Positions 1 through 6,112 of a stretch of DNA of 14,244 bases are shown piece after piece. The stretch covers positions 1-14,244 of the forward strand of contig JAYEII010000021.1 in the NCBI GenBank assembly GCA_034660015.1, given 5' to 3'. The stretch comes from QEXZ01 sp034660015. GTDB taxonomy: Archaea > Halobacteriota > Syntropharchaeia > Alkanophagales > Methanospirareceae. The notes under the pieces were generated by a model that did not search any database, was not told where the DNA came from, and was given only the letters and a program-made list of their open reading frames with translations. Each line of letters starts with the position of its first letter. Position 1 is the stretch's first letter. Position numbers and translations under genes: made by a program.

Positions 1-100
1 TTAGCGAAGCCGCATATCCACCGGTTATATGACCGAGCCGAAGGCGAGACAAGGTTGCGAAGCAACCGCAGAGTTGCCCGCATTGTGTTGTGTCCCCTTT
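1..100. repeat. Cluster of short GAA-loop hairpins (possible intergenic repeat)
   Basis: This stretch, downstream of the D12 methyltransferase, contains three inverted repeats sharing a GAA loop. A weak one (gc-gaa-gc) lies near 4-11, a 3-bp stem GCC-GAA-GGC at 37-45, and a perfect 6-bp stem GGTTGC-GAA-GCAACC at 53-67. A looser CATAT/ATATG pair occurs around 13-31. The segment is visibly more G+C-rich than the A+T-rich genes beside it and I find no convincing reading frame in it. It could be a dispersed intergenic repeat, a recombination or attachment-type site, or a structured RNA 3' end. I found no integron attC consensus boxes. Confidence 0.35.
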
Positions 101-153
101 CTATAAACTCCAAGTTATGACTATTAAGTGGTTTAACTTACTATTATATCTCA

Positions 154-1004
154 TTATACCTCATAGTTTGTAATAGCGATCTCCCGAACTTTGTATCTTT
201 TCCCATCGGCTCTTATTAATCGCGTAATTTCTATTTCATATATATTGAAGATACTTTCATAGAGAAACCTGATATAAGGCATATCAGCATTTGAAATCAT
301 AACATAGTATCCTCGTTCATTCAACATATTTGCTACAGAAGCTAACTCAGCATGGTCTTTTTTATCAAAACCTTCTTTTGTATAATGTGTGAAATAAGAA
401 GTTCCATTTAGTGGAGGATAAGGTGGATCAAAGTAAACAAAATCCCCCTCTTTTGCGTGCCTAAGTATTTGTTTATAGTCTTTATGAGATATTGTTGCTT
501 TTGATAAAGCTTTAGATATGTCCAATAGATTATTTCTTGATAGTAAAGAGGGTGGTTCTCTATACCCATACGAAACATTGAACTCACCTTTCTTATTCAC
601 ACGCCAAATCCCATTAAAACATGTTTTATTTAAATAAATAAAAAGGGCCGCTTTAGCAATCGAAGCCTTAGAATTATTATATTTCTTCCTCATATTGTGA
701 TAATACTCTTCACAAGTATTAGACAAATGATGTTGGAGATAACTTAGAACAAGCTCTGGACGTTTTTTAACTGCCTTATAACAGTCTATTAAATCTTTGT
801 TATTGTCTGATAAGGTCGCTTTTGATGGCCCTAAATGAAAGAATAAGCTACCCGCTCCTAAAAAAGGTTCGTAGTATCTATTACCGTTAGAAAAGTGGGG
901 GGTAAGTGTTTCTCTAAAAACCGGATTGATCTGGTTTTTCCACCAGCCCAGCGGAGGAAGGGGCTAATATCTTTTTGATTTAATTTTTCATCCAATTCTA
1001 CCAA
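154..1004 (-). pseudogene. D12-class N6-adenine DNA methyltransferase, frameshifted
   Basis: Decayed or phase-off Dam/MjaIII-type adenine methyltransferase, which would methylate adenine N6 in a short DNA site. The reading begins at TTG 1004, about 8 bases after a strong aggaggg Shine-Dalgarno lying in the 3' end of the preceding gene. It encodes the N-terminal PFLRWAGGKT motif (SAM-binding, residues 15-24). A run of six G on the plus strand (897-902) then throws the frame off. One more base restores RYYEPFLGAG and continues without interruption to the catalytic DPPY motif (about residue 192) and a normal C-terminus at the TAA 156-154. The repaired protein would be 283 aa, typical of the family. 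As written, translation from TTG stops shortly after the G run. The piece from 726 to 154 retains DPPY but lacks the SAM motif, so it should be inactive alone. Phase variation or a homopolymer sequencing error are the alternatives to true decay. Confidence 0.85.
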
Positions 1005-1005
1005 A

Positions 1006-2499
1006 CTATTCCCCTCCTTTTTTCAATTTTAGTACCAACTCACCATGTATTCTAATTAAATATTCTAATTGTGCATCGCTTACTCCTCCTCTAGGCGGAT
1101 GTGAAACAATGTTACGAATGTCATTTACTTCAACAAATCACCCCAACTTCTTTTTTTTACTATCATGCCATTTAGCATCAATTGTAAATTCCTTCTCAAA
1201 AAGGTCAAAATTATGATACTTCTTATTTACTTCCCAAAGTAAAGCGAAACTGCAAGCCCTAAAACCACCTTCTCCATGTTGATTACGAAAATTTTGAATT
1301 ACTTTTGGAGACGCTGAGCCTAAATGTTGGCACACGGGGTCTTGATATTTCCAAATCTTTTTTAGGAGTTCGTTAGTTTTCATTCCTTTGATATCCATAT
1401 GATCTACATGTTCAAGGTGGTCCTAAATAGCATAAAGAATACGAAGTAAAGCTATTAAACCACTGTTTGTGCAGATATATCCGCCTTCTCCTCCACCAAT
1501 TTCCCACTGTTTTCGTAAATTTTCGTTATTGTTCAAATAATTATTAAAATGGCCAGATATTATATCTCTTGCTCTAAGCAGTGTACTGTTTAAATCATCC
1601 ATATATAAAGGCCCTGGGGTGATGTTTTTTGCTTTCCGAGAATGTACATAACCTAAAAGTTGTCTTTTTCGTATCTCATCGGCTAAAGCGGTTAGAGTGA
1701 TATTTCTTGTTTTAGTTCTTCTTCCGCCAATATTTATTATTCTATCTCGCAATGGCGAGTTTACAGATTCATTCAATTCATTTACCAGTCTAGAAGTTAA
1801 AGCTTTAATTCTTTCATTTAGATTATCGGAATCCCAATGAAGAGTTGCCCAAAGATTGATTAGAAGATTTTTTGGAACTCTAACCTGTTCCCCATTGATA
1901 TCAACAAACAATTGTGCTTGGGTATCTGCTTCTAAATTTTCAAAAGCAATTACCGGTAAAGTAGCATTCTTCGATTCCTCTAAATCAGAATACGCAAACA
2001 ATCTATGTTATCCATCTATAATCCACGCTGTTTTATACTTATTTGGGATGTACAAAGTTCCTAGTACAGCGTTTTTTCCAGAAGTTTTTGCGGCGGGATC
2101 GAATCTCAAAGGGCGGTCAGTTTGGATATTAATCACAATACTCGTAGGAAAAATTCCATTTTTCTCGTGAATATATTCAGATATCTTCTTTAATCTGCTC
2201 TTTTTAGCCATTCTTTGATATGTATGGATAGATTCTTCATTAGTTTTGGCTCTATGCGCAATATATGCAATTTTTAGTAATTTCTCTGGTTCAATAACAA
2301 AAGAATAAAAGACCTCTTTTCCCATATTTCCTTTTATTGCAGGTAGAGGTTCAATTAGATCTGGAATATCGATTCCATGGAACATATCTGCTAAAAATTG
2401 ATATTTAGAGGATTTTCCAAAATGAGTTGTAAGAGCAGTATAATATTCAATATCAGAATATATAAGAATTTTTATTCTACCTTTATGTGGAAAATAACC
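1006..2499 (-). pseudogene. DGQHR-domain protein with HEPN-like C-terminus, three in-frame stops
   Basis: One continuous frame of about 497 codons, broken only by single stop codons: TAA 2007-2005, TAG 1425-1423 and TGA 1140-1138. The first falls exactly in the signature motif, read as WIIDG-stop-HRLFAYSDL, so CAA (Gln) has become TAA. DGQHR proteins are the DndB/DpdB-like family seen with DNA-modification and defence loci; their chemistry is poorly defined. The C-terminus after the TGA carries DIRNIVSH, an Rx4H motif as in HEPN ribonucleases, followed by PPRGG. The TGA separates this motif from the rest. The 5' end has no start: the frame opens after a TGA at 2502-2500, inside the 3' end of the upstream methyltransferase. 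This suggests that the true N-terminus was deleted. Readthrough of all three different stops is unlikely, so I call it a pseudogene; short pieces (2385-2008, 2001-1423, 1398-1138) remain open. Confidence 0.85.
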
Positions 2500-3216
2500 T
2501 CAGTCATTAATGGTTGTGTCCTGTAACCCCCTCTTATAGAATATTTTTCATCTTTCTTGCTATGCTTGGCCAATTCGCTTTCTCCTAATGAAGATTGAAT
2601 GTCAGTTACACCACCATTAGAATAACAGAGAATATACTCATGAATGCTTATGAATCCTTTAGTTTTTGCACCTGCACCATATTTATTTTTCCAGACAAGC
2701 TGTTCAATAAAATTCTTTTCCCCAAAAATCTCATTGCATAACAACTTTAATTGTGCGATTTCATTATCATCTATTGAAATAAATACTATTCCCGTTCTTT
2801 TAAGCAATTTTTTTGCTAACCTTAATCTTTTCTCCATAAAAGAAATCCATTTACTGTGTCTATATGCATCTTCTTTGTCTACATAATGGTCGTTATATTT
2901 CCATTCATTCTTACTTCCAGTATTATATGGTGGATCAATATAAATTACGTCAATCTTGCCTTTATGAGTATAATTCAAAACAGAAAGAGCATGATAATTA
3001 TCGCCTTTAATAAGAATATTTACGGGTTTTTCCTTATCGGTTACAATTTCTTTATTTTTGTCTTCTTCCAAAACAGGCAGTTCATTTTTGCATCTCTTAG
3101 CCACATCTTCAGGTTTGTCTTCCCAGACTATTCCGTATTTCTTTCTCTTTTCTAACTTCTTAATTTCCTTAATTAATTCTGTTTTAGACCAATTATCGTA
3201 ATCTCTTTTTTACCAT
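2472..3216 (-). pseudogene. Type III-like adenine DNA methyltransferase, truncated and frameshifted
   Basis: N-terminal half of a site-specific adenine methyltransferase of the type III Mod-like (N6_N4_Mtase) group. Visible are a lysine-rich head (LIKEIKKLEKRKKYGIVWE), the motif ILIKGDNYHALSVL, the catalytic IDPPYNTG (about residue 94) and FISIDDNE. Only about 248 codons remain where relatives run to roughly 450-650, so the target-recognition part and the SAM-binding FxGxG motif that normally follows are missing. The probable start is ATG 3216, but a run of six A on the coding strand (plus-strand T 3206-3211) puts MVKK out of phase. Five A would give MVKRDYDNWSKTEL and join the rest. A GTG at 3104 could serve as a secondary start but would lose the conserved head. 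The last codons overlap the opening of the DGQHR frame, consistent with a deletion that joined the two genes. Inactive as it stands. Confidence 0.82.
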
Positions 3217-3234
3217 ATTTACGGGAATAATATT

Positions 3235-3345
3235 TTAACTATCAACTATCTTTATTATAAACTTTTTTTCACCGCTTAGTTCAATGTTTTCTCTAATCTC
3301 TTTAAGCAGCTTTACTCCTTTTTCGCCATCAACAACCTTTTCCAA
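3235..3345 (-). pseudogene. 36-codon remnant upstream of the methyltransferase
   Basis: A short reading frame begins with TTG at 3345, or a few codons earlier without a start, and ends at TAA 3237-3235, 18 bases before the methyltransferase ATG. It is charged and amphipathic (VKLLKEIRENIELSGEKKF, then IIKIVDS). It looks like the last residues of a larger protein, and in this kind of locus the usual upstream neighbour is a DEAD/DEAH-type helicase or Res subunit. That identity is inferred from position only. No upstream continuation is open: the same frame meets a stop near 3400 and the intervening codons are not protein-like. Confidence 0.3.
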
Positions 3346-3425
3346 TCCACCACGATTACAACAACGCCTGCGATTAATACCGATGCTATGATTACCGTTT
3401 CAAATGCGGGGACCAATAATTGCAT
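3312..3425 (-). CDS. Short hydrophobic ORF: small membrane protein or sorted-protein tail relic
   Basis: A 37-codon frame from ATG 3425 to TAA 3314-3312 encodes a single membrane segment (ETVIIASVLIAGVVVIVV) flanked by PAF before it and DWKRLL after it. That layout, a short P-x-F turn, then a transmembrane helix, then basic residues, resembles the C-terminal PGF-CTERM sorting tail of archaeal surface proteins, with PAF in place of PGF. No signal peptide or larger body is attached: the frame is closed by a TGA 14 codons before the ATG. It overlaps the preceding remnant in another frame. It may be the relic of a surface-protein gene cut by the island boundary, or not a gene at all. Confidence 0.25.
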   Translation of the reverse strand: MQLLVPAFETVIIASVLIAGVVVIVVDWKRLLMAKKE

Positions 3426-3476
3426 TAGCGAGAATTGGCAAGTTAAATTTGCTCAAGCAGTTTAACTGAATTTGCC

Positions 3477-3485
3477 TTTTATATG
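3477..3485 (+). promoter_or_regulatory. TATA-like box for the helicase-FKBP operon
   Basis: The sequence TTTTATATG is centred about 37 bases upstream of the helicase ATG. With the usual archaeal spacing of about 25 bases to the start site, the leader would be about 10 bases long. That agrees with the absence of a Shine-Dalgarno sequence before the ATG (tctataacgtacaATG). Confidence 0.45.
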
Positions 3486-3517
3486 TTTCTATTCTCATGT
3501 AGTATCTATAACGTACA

Positions 3518-4636
3518 ATGACAAAATTTGACGCACTCAACATTCGGACGGACATACTGCAGAACATACGCTCGCAGGGTTTCGAAGAGATGATGCCCAT
3601 CCAGGAGATGGCTATACCCTTAGCACTCAAGGGGCGGGACATAATCGGGCAGGCAAAGACCGGTACGGGCAAGACCCTCGCATTTGCCATACCAATAACA
3701 GAAAAGATACGGGCAGACACTTCTTTTGTTCAGGCACTCGTCTTGACGCCGACCCGCGAACTCGCTATCCAGGTTGCCGCCGAGTTTGAGAAAGTAGGTG
3801 GTCGGCGCATCCGCGTGGCTTTGATATACGGTGGTGCATCCATCAACACACAGATAGACCGGCTTCGGAGAGGCGTTCATATCGCTGTGGGCACGCCGGG
3901 CCGTATAATTGACCACATGGATAGAGGAACGCTCAGGCTAAACAAAACAGAAACGGTCGTACTCGATGAAGCTGACCGCATGCTTGATATGGGATTCATC
4001 AAGGATATGGGGCAGATATTAGAAAACACGCCGAAGAACCGGCAGACAATGCTGTTCTCGGCTACCATGCCCAAAGAGGTTCGTTTGCTGGCTGGAAAGT
4101 ATATGCTTGACCCGGAATTCATTTCTGCCAGCCGAGATGAAGACGAATTAACCGTCGAAGACGTCCAGCAGTACTTTGTTAGAGTAGAGCGTAAGAAAAA
4201 GATGGATGCTTTCTTCAAGGTTGTCAAACAGGAGCAACCGTCAAAAGCACTCGTATTCTGCAAAACAAAGAGATGGGTTGAGATGTTCTACGATATTCTC
4301 AGGCGCCGTAAGTTTTCCGTCGCACGAATCCACGGCGACCTCAGCCAGGCAGCACGCGAGAAAGCAATAGGAAAACTTCGCCAAGGTACAGTAACGTATC
4401 TCGTCTGCACGGATGTCGTAGCTCGTGGCATTGATATTCCTGACATCAGCCACGTCTTCAACTATGACATACCAGATGAACCTCTGAGTTACGTTCATCG
4501 TATCGGTAGGACGGCTCGCGTGGGAAAACAAGGCACGGCTATCAGTTTCATTACGCCTGACCAGCTCCGCGACCTCTGGCTTATTGAATCCAAGGCACAC
4601 ACAAAAATTCATGAATGGAAAATGACAGGAAAATAA
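3518..4636 (+). CDS. DEAD-box ATP-dependent RNA helicase
   Basis: Cytoplasmic DEAD-box RNA helicase of 372 aa, probably acting in ribosome assembly, RNA turnover or cold adaptation. All core motifs are present in order: Q motif GFEEMMPIQ (21-29), motif I AKTGTGKT (46-53), Ia PTRELA (78-83), Ib TPGR (126-129), II DEAD (150-153), III SAT (181-183), V ARGID (302-306) and VI HRIGRTAR (327-334). Only a very short tail follows motif VI, so this is a minimal two-RecA-domain helicase without the C-terminal extension of bacterial CsdA/DbpA types. The ATG at 3518 fits the family N-terminus (FDALNI, then the Q motif). The next gene starts 13 bases after the stop on the same strand, so the two are probably co-transcribed. 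The protein is intact, in contrast to the island on its left. Confidence 0.95.
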   Translation: MTKFDALNIRTDILQNIRSQGFEEMMPIQEMAIPLALKGRDIIGQAKTGTGKTLAFAIPITEKIRADTSFVQALVLTPTRELAIQVAAEFEKVGGRRIRVALIYGGASINTQIDRLRRGVHIAVGTPGRIIDHMDRGTLRLNKTETVVLDEADRMLDMGFIKDMGQILENTPKNRQTMLFSATMPKEVRLLAGKYMLDPEFISASRDEDELTVEDVQQYFVRVERKKKMDAFFKVVKQEQPSKALVFCKTKRWVEMFYDILRRRKFSVARIHGDLSQAAREKAIGKLRQGTVTYLVCTDVVARGIDIPDISHVFNYDIPDEPLSYVHRIGRTARVGKQGTAISFITPDQLRDLWLIESKAHTKIHEWKMTGK

Positions 4637-4649
4637 ATTATAGACACAG

Positions 4650-5201
4650 ATGAAAATGAAACCATTGTTTTTGTTGCTTGTTGGTGTAGTTGTAGTTCTA
4701 TTGAGCGGATGTATAGGTACGGATAGTCCAATAAAGGTAAAAGTAGTTAAAGAGGGCGATTATGTTCGGGTAGACTACACAGGAAAACTGGAAGACGGCA
4801 CTGTTTTTGACACGAGCATAAAAGACGATGCAATTGAAGCAGGGATATACAACCAGGAAAGGGATTACCAACCGCTTGGATTTACGGTCGCTGCAGGTCA
4901 GATGATCAAGGGATTTGACAGCGGAGTTGTGGGTATGGCGGTAGGTGATGATAAAACGCTGATTATCCCGCCCGAAGAAGCATACGGCGTCCACCGTGAG
5001 GACATGGTCAAAACCATTCATGTCACAGAATTGACACGTGCGGGTATTACGCCCGTGGTGGGAGAAAAGGTCAGCACTTCACAGGGGCAGACAGCCACAA
5101 TAACTAATGTCACAGATACAGACGTTGTAATTGATTTCAATCACGAACTCGCAGGGAAAACGTTGGTCTTTGACATAAAACTTGTTTCTATCGGTAGATA
5201 G
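4650..5201 (+). CDS. FKBP-type peptidyl-prolyl cis-trans isomerase, lipoprotein
   Basis: Peptidyl-prolyl isomerase and likely chaperone of the archaeal SlyD-like FKBP group, 183 aa. The N-terminus is a lipoprotein signal: MKMK, a hydrophobic stretch (5-18), then the lipobox LLSGC with Cys21, so the enzyme should be anchored on the outer face of the membrane. The FKBP domain follows: VDYTGKLEDGTVFDTS (41-56), GQMIKGFD (83-90) and PPEEAYG (107-113). An insert-in-flap chaperone domain follows at about 114-163, and the fold closes with NHELAGKTLVFDIKL (164-178), the standard SlyD-like return strand. ATG 4650 is preferred; ATG 4656 would also preserve the signal. Pairing an exported folding helper with an RNA helicase is probably operon convenience. 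Most archaeal SlyD-like FKBPs are cytoplasmic, so the lipobox is the notable feature. Confidence 0.93.
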   Translation: MKMKPLFLLLVGVVVVLLSGCIGTDSPIKVKVVKEGDYVRVDYTGKLEDGTVFDTSIKDDAIEAGIYNQERDYQPLGFTVAAGQMIKGFDSGVVGMAVGDDKTLIIPPEEAYGVHREDMVKTIHVTELTRAGITPVVGEKVSTSQGQTATITNVTDTDVVIDFNHELAGKTLVFDIKLVSIGR

Positions 5202-5313
5202 GATAATACCTGACGGGACAACTAAAAACTAAGGGAAAAGGAAAAAAATAGTGGTCATATACGGGGGACAATCTAACAATATCTCTGGTTCAGCGGAAAT
5301 TTTTGAAACCAAC

Positions 5314-5321
5314 TTTTTTTT
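5314..5321 (+). terminator. Oligo-T run after the FKBP gene
   Basis: Eight consecutive T on the plus strand, about 110 bases past the FKBP stop. Archaeal transcription commonly ends at such U-rich tracts without a hairpin. The space between the FKBP stop and this run holds no convincing gene. Confidence 0.4.
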
Positions 5322-5355
5322 AGCTTTGTAGTGTTCTACCCTCACGACCCTGCAA

Positions 5356-5379
5356 GCCCTGTAAGGGCACATTAAAAAA
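5356..5379 (-). terminator. T-rich run and small hairpin after the toxin gene
   Basis: Read on the minus strand, a run of six T (plus-strand A 5374-5379) lies about 17 bases after the DUF5615 stop. It is followed by a 5-bp stem with a 3-base loop, GCCCT-GTA-AGGGC on the plus strand (5356-5368). The T run alone fits an archaeal terminator for the toxin-antitoxin operon. The hairpin lies on the far side of it and may instead protect or end transcripts arriving from the FKBP side. Confidence 0.35.
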
Positions 5380-5395
5380 CCTGACTAAACTCATC

Positions 5396-5761
5396 CTATT
5401 TGTTTTCGCCTTTACTTACTCGCCATATGCTTTGAGTACTGTCTCGCATCACGACCAACAGTCCAAGCCATTCAGCTGCCCTAAACTGAGCGATAGCTTG
5501 CATCACTCGCTCGTCAATTTTTCGCCGATTTGGCTGCCGAAGGCGGATAATCAAGATACCATGATGTGGCTGTTCACGATTGTGTACAAATCCTTTGTCT
5601 GTTGTGATTAGCAACCGTTCCTCTCGCTGAGCAATATCCCAGAGAGCATAATCTGGTATTCCTTCATCTGTTGTTCCCCGTATGTCTAACACATCGTGAC
5701 CCTGCACACGCAACGCTCGCACTGCCGTCAAGGGAATATTCTCGTCCACTAAGATTTTCAT
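5396..5761 (-). CDS. DUF5615 PIN-like toxin (VapC45-like)
   Basis: Probable ribonuclease toxin of the DUF5615 (COG4634) PIN-like family, 121 aa, near the family's usual size. The N-terminus MKILVDENIP carries the characteristic acidic pair Asp6-Glu7. Further acidic positions that suit a PIN metal site are Asp37 (GIPDYALWD) and Asp55 in LLITTDKGF. The start ATG (5761-5759) overlaps the stop of the upstream antitoxin in an ATGA, so the pair is translationally coupled. Partner type and order match the predicted COG2442-COG4634 toxin-antitoxin module. The RNA target is unknown. No frame damage is visible, so it may be active. Confidence 0.88.
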   Translation of the reverse strand: MKILVDENIPLTAVRALRVQGHDVLDIRGTTDEGIPDYALWDIAQREERLLITTDKGFVHNREQPHHGILIIRLRQPNRRKIDERVMQAIAQFRAAEWLGLLVVMRDSTQSIWRVSKGENK

Positions 5762-5997
5762 CTTTTTTCTCTTGCCACTACTTCAATAGGCGTAACCTGC
5801 TCCTCGGCAAGAGCCGCAGCGTAATCCAGGCAAGCGAGAATATCCCTACGTTCTAATGAGGGATAATCTTCGAGGAGTTCTTCTATTGTGTCCCCATTAG
5901 CTAACATGCGAACAATCAGGTAGACAGGAATACGAGTCCCTTTGATGCACGCTTCTCCGTGGCAAATTTTCGGGTCTATCGAGATACGTTCAAACAT
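5758..5997 (-). CDS. DUF433 antitoxin (VapB45-like)
   Basis: Antitoxin of the DUF433 (COG2442) family, 79 aa, a small winged-helix-type DNA-binding protein that neutralises the DUF5615 toxin and probably represses its own promoter. Family hallmarks visible are the opening strand with ISIDPKICHGEACIKGTRIP (residues 5-24), VYLIVRMLANG, the TIEELLEDYPSLERRDI helix pair, and LDYAAA near the end. The ATG at 5997 is decided by a strong AAGGAGG 7 bases upstream. It lies immediately upstream of the toxin gene with an ATGA overlap. Confidence 0.88.
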   Translation of the reverse strand: MFERISIDPKICHGEACIKGTRIPVYLIVRMLANGDTIEELLEDYPSLERRDILACLDYAAALAEEQVTPIEVVAREKR

Positions 5998-6002
5998 ACA
6001 AA

Positions 6003-6045
6003 ACCTCCTTTGTATTTAGATTGAGAGTTTTCTCTTTAAAAAGAT
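6003..6045 (-). promoter_or_regulatory. Promoter and ribosome binding site of the toxin-antitoxin operon
   Basis: On the minus strand, TTTAAA (plus 6035-6040) lies about 40 bases upstream of the DUF433 start and can act as a TATA box. AAGGAGG (plus 6003-6009) is the Shine-Dalgarno site 7 bases before ATG. The 115-base gap between cfbE and this operon shows that the pair has its own transcription. I see no clear operator palindrome. Confidence 0.5.
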
Positions 6046-6112
6046 TTGCAAATGGCTTTATATTACAACAGTTCCAAGCACTTAAGCATTTATTCAGGCC
6101 CAGCTCAGGCAT

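Larger units (their letters stand above)
3217..3517. other. Divergent intergenic boundary between defence island and housekeeping genes
   Basis: About 300 bases separate the minus-strand methyltransferase remnant from the plus-strand RNA helicase. They contain the two short minus-strand frames listed separately and, from about 3430, non-coding A+T-rich sequence with the helicase promoter. I see no tRNA, clear inverted repeats at the ends, or direct repeats that would mark an insertion. Confidence 0.5.

Noticed and set aside
1..100. Integron attC site
   Set aside because: The stems are short and the GTTRRRY/RYYYAAC boxes expected for attC are absent.
1138..2499. Stop-codon recoding (pyrrolysine at TAG or selenocysteine at TGA) in the DGQHR frame
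   Set aside because: All three stop types occur in one frame, and the TAA sits where Gln is invariant in the motif. The neighbouring genes are also damaged by frameshifts. Nonsense mutation explains all of this together.
3400..4612. Open frames antisense to the DEAD-box helicase
   Set aside because: They are shadows of a strongly conserved coding sequence, with no ribosome site or recognisable motifs.
5252..5332. Small GTG-started ORF of 26 codons between FKBP and the toxin gene
   Set aside because: Low complexity near its end (runs into the oligo-T tract), no family resemblance, and it overlaps the probable terminator.
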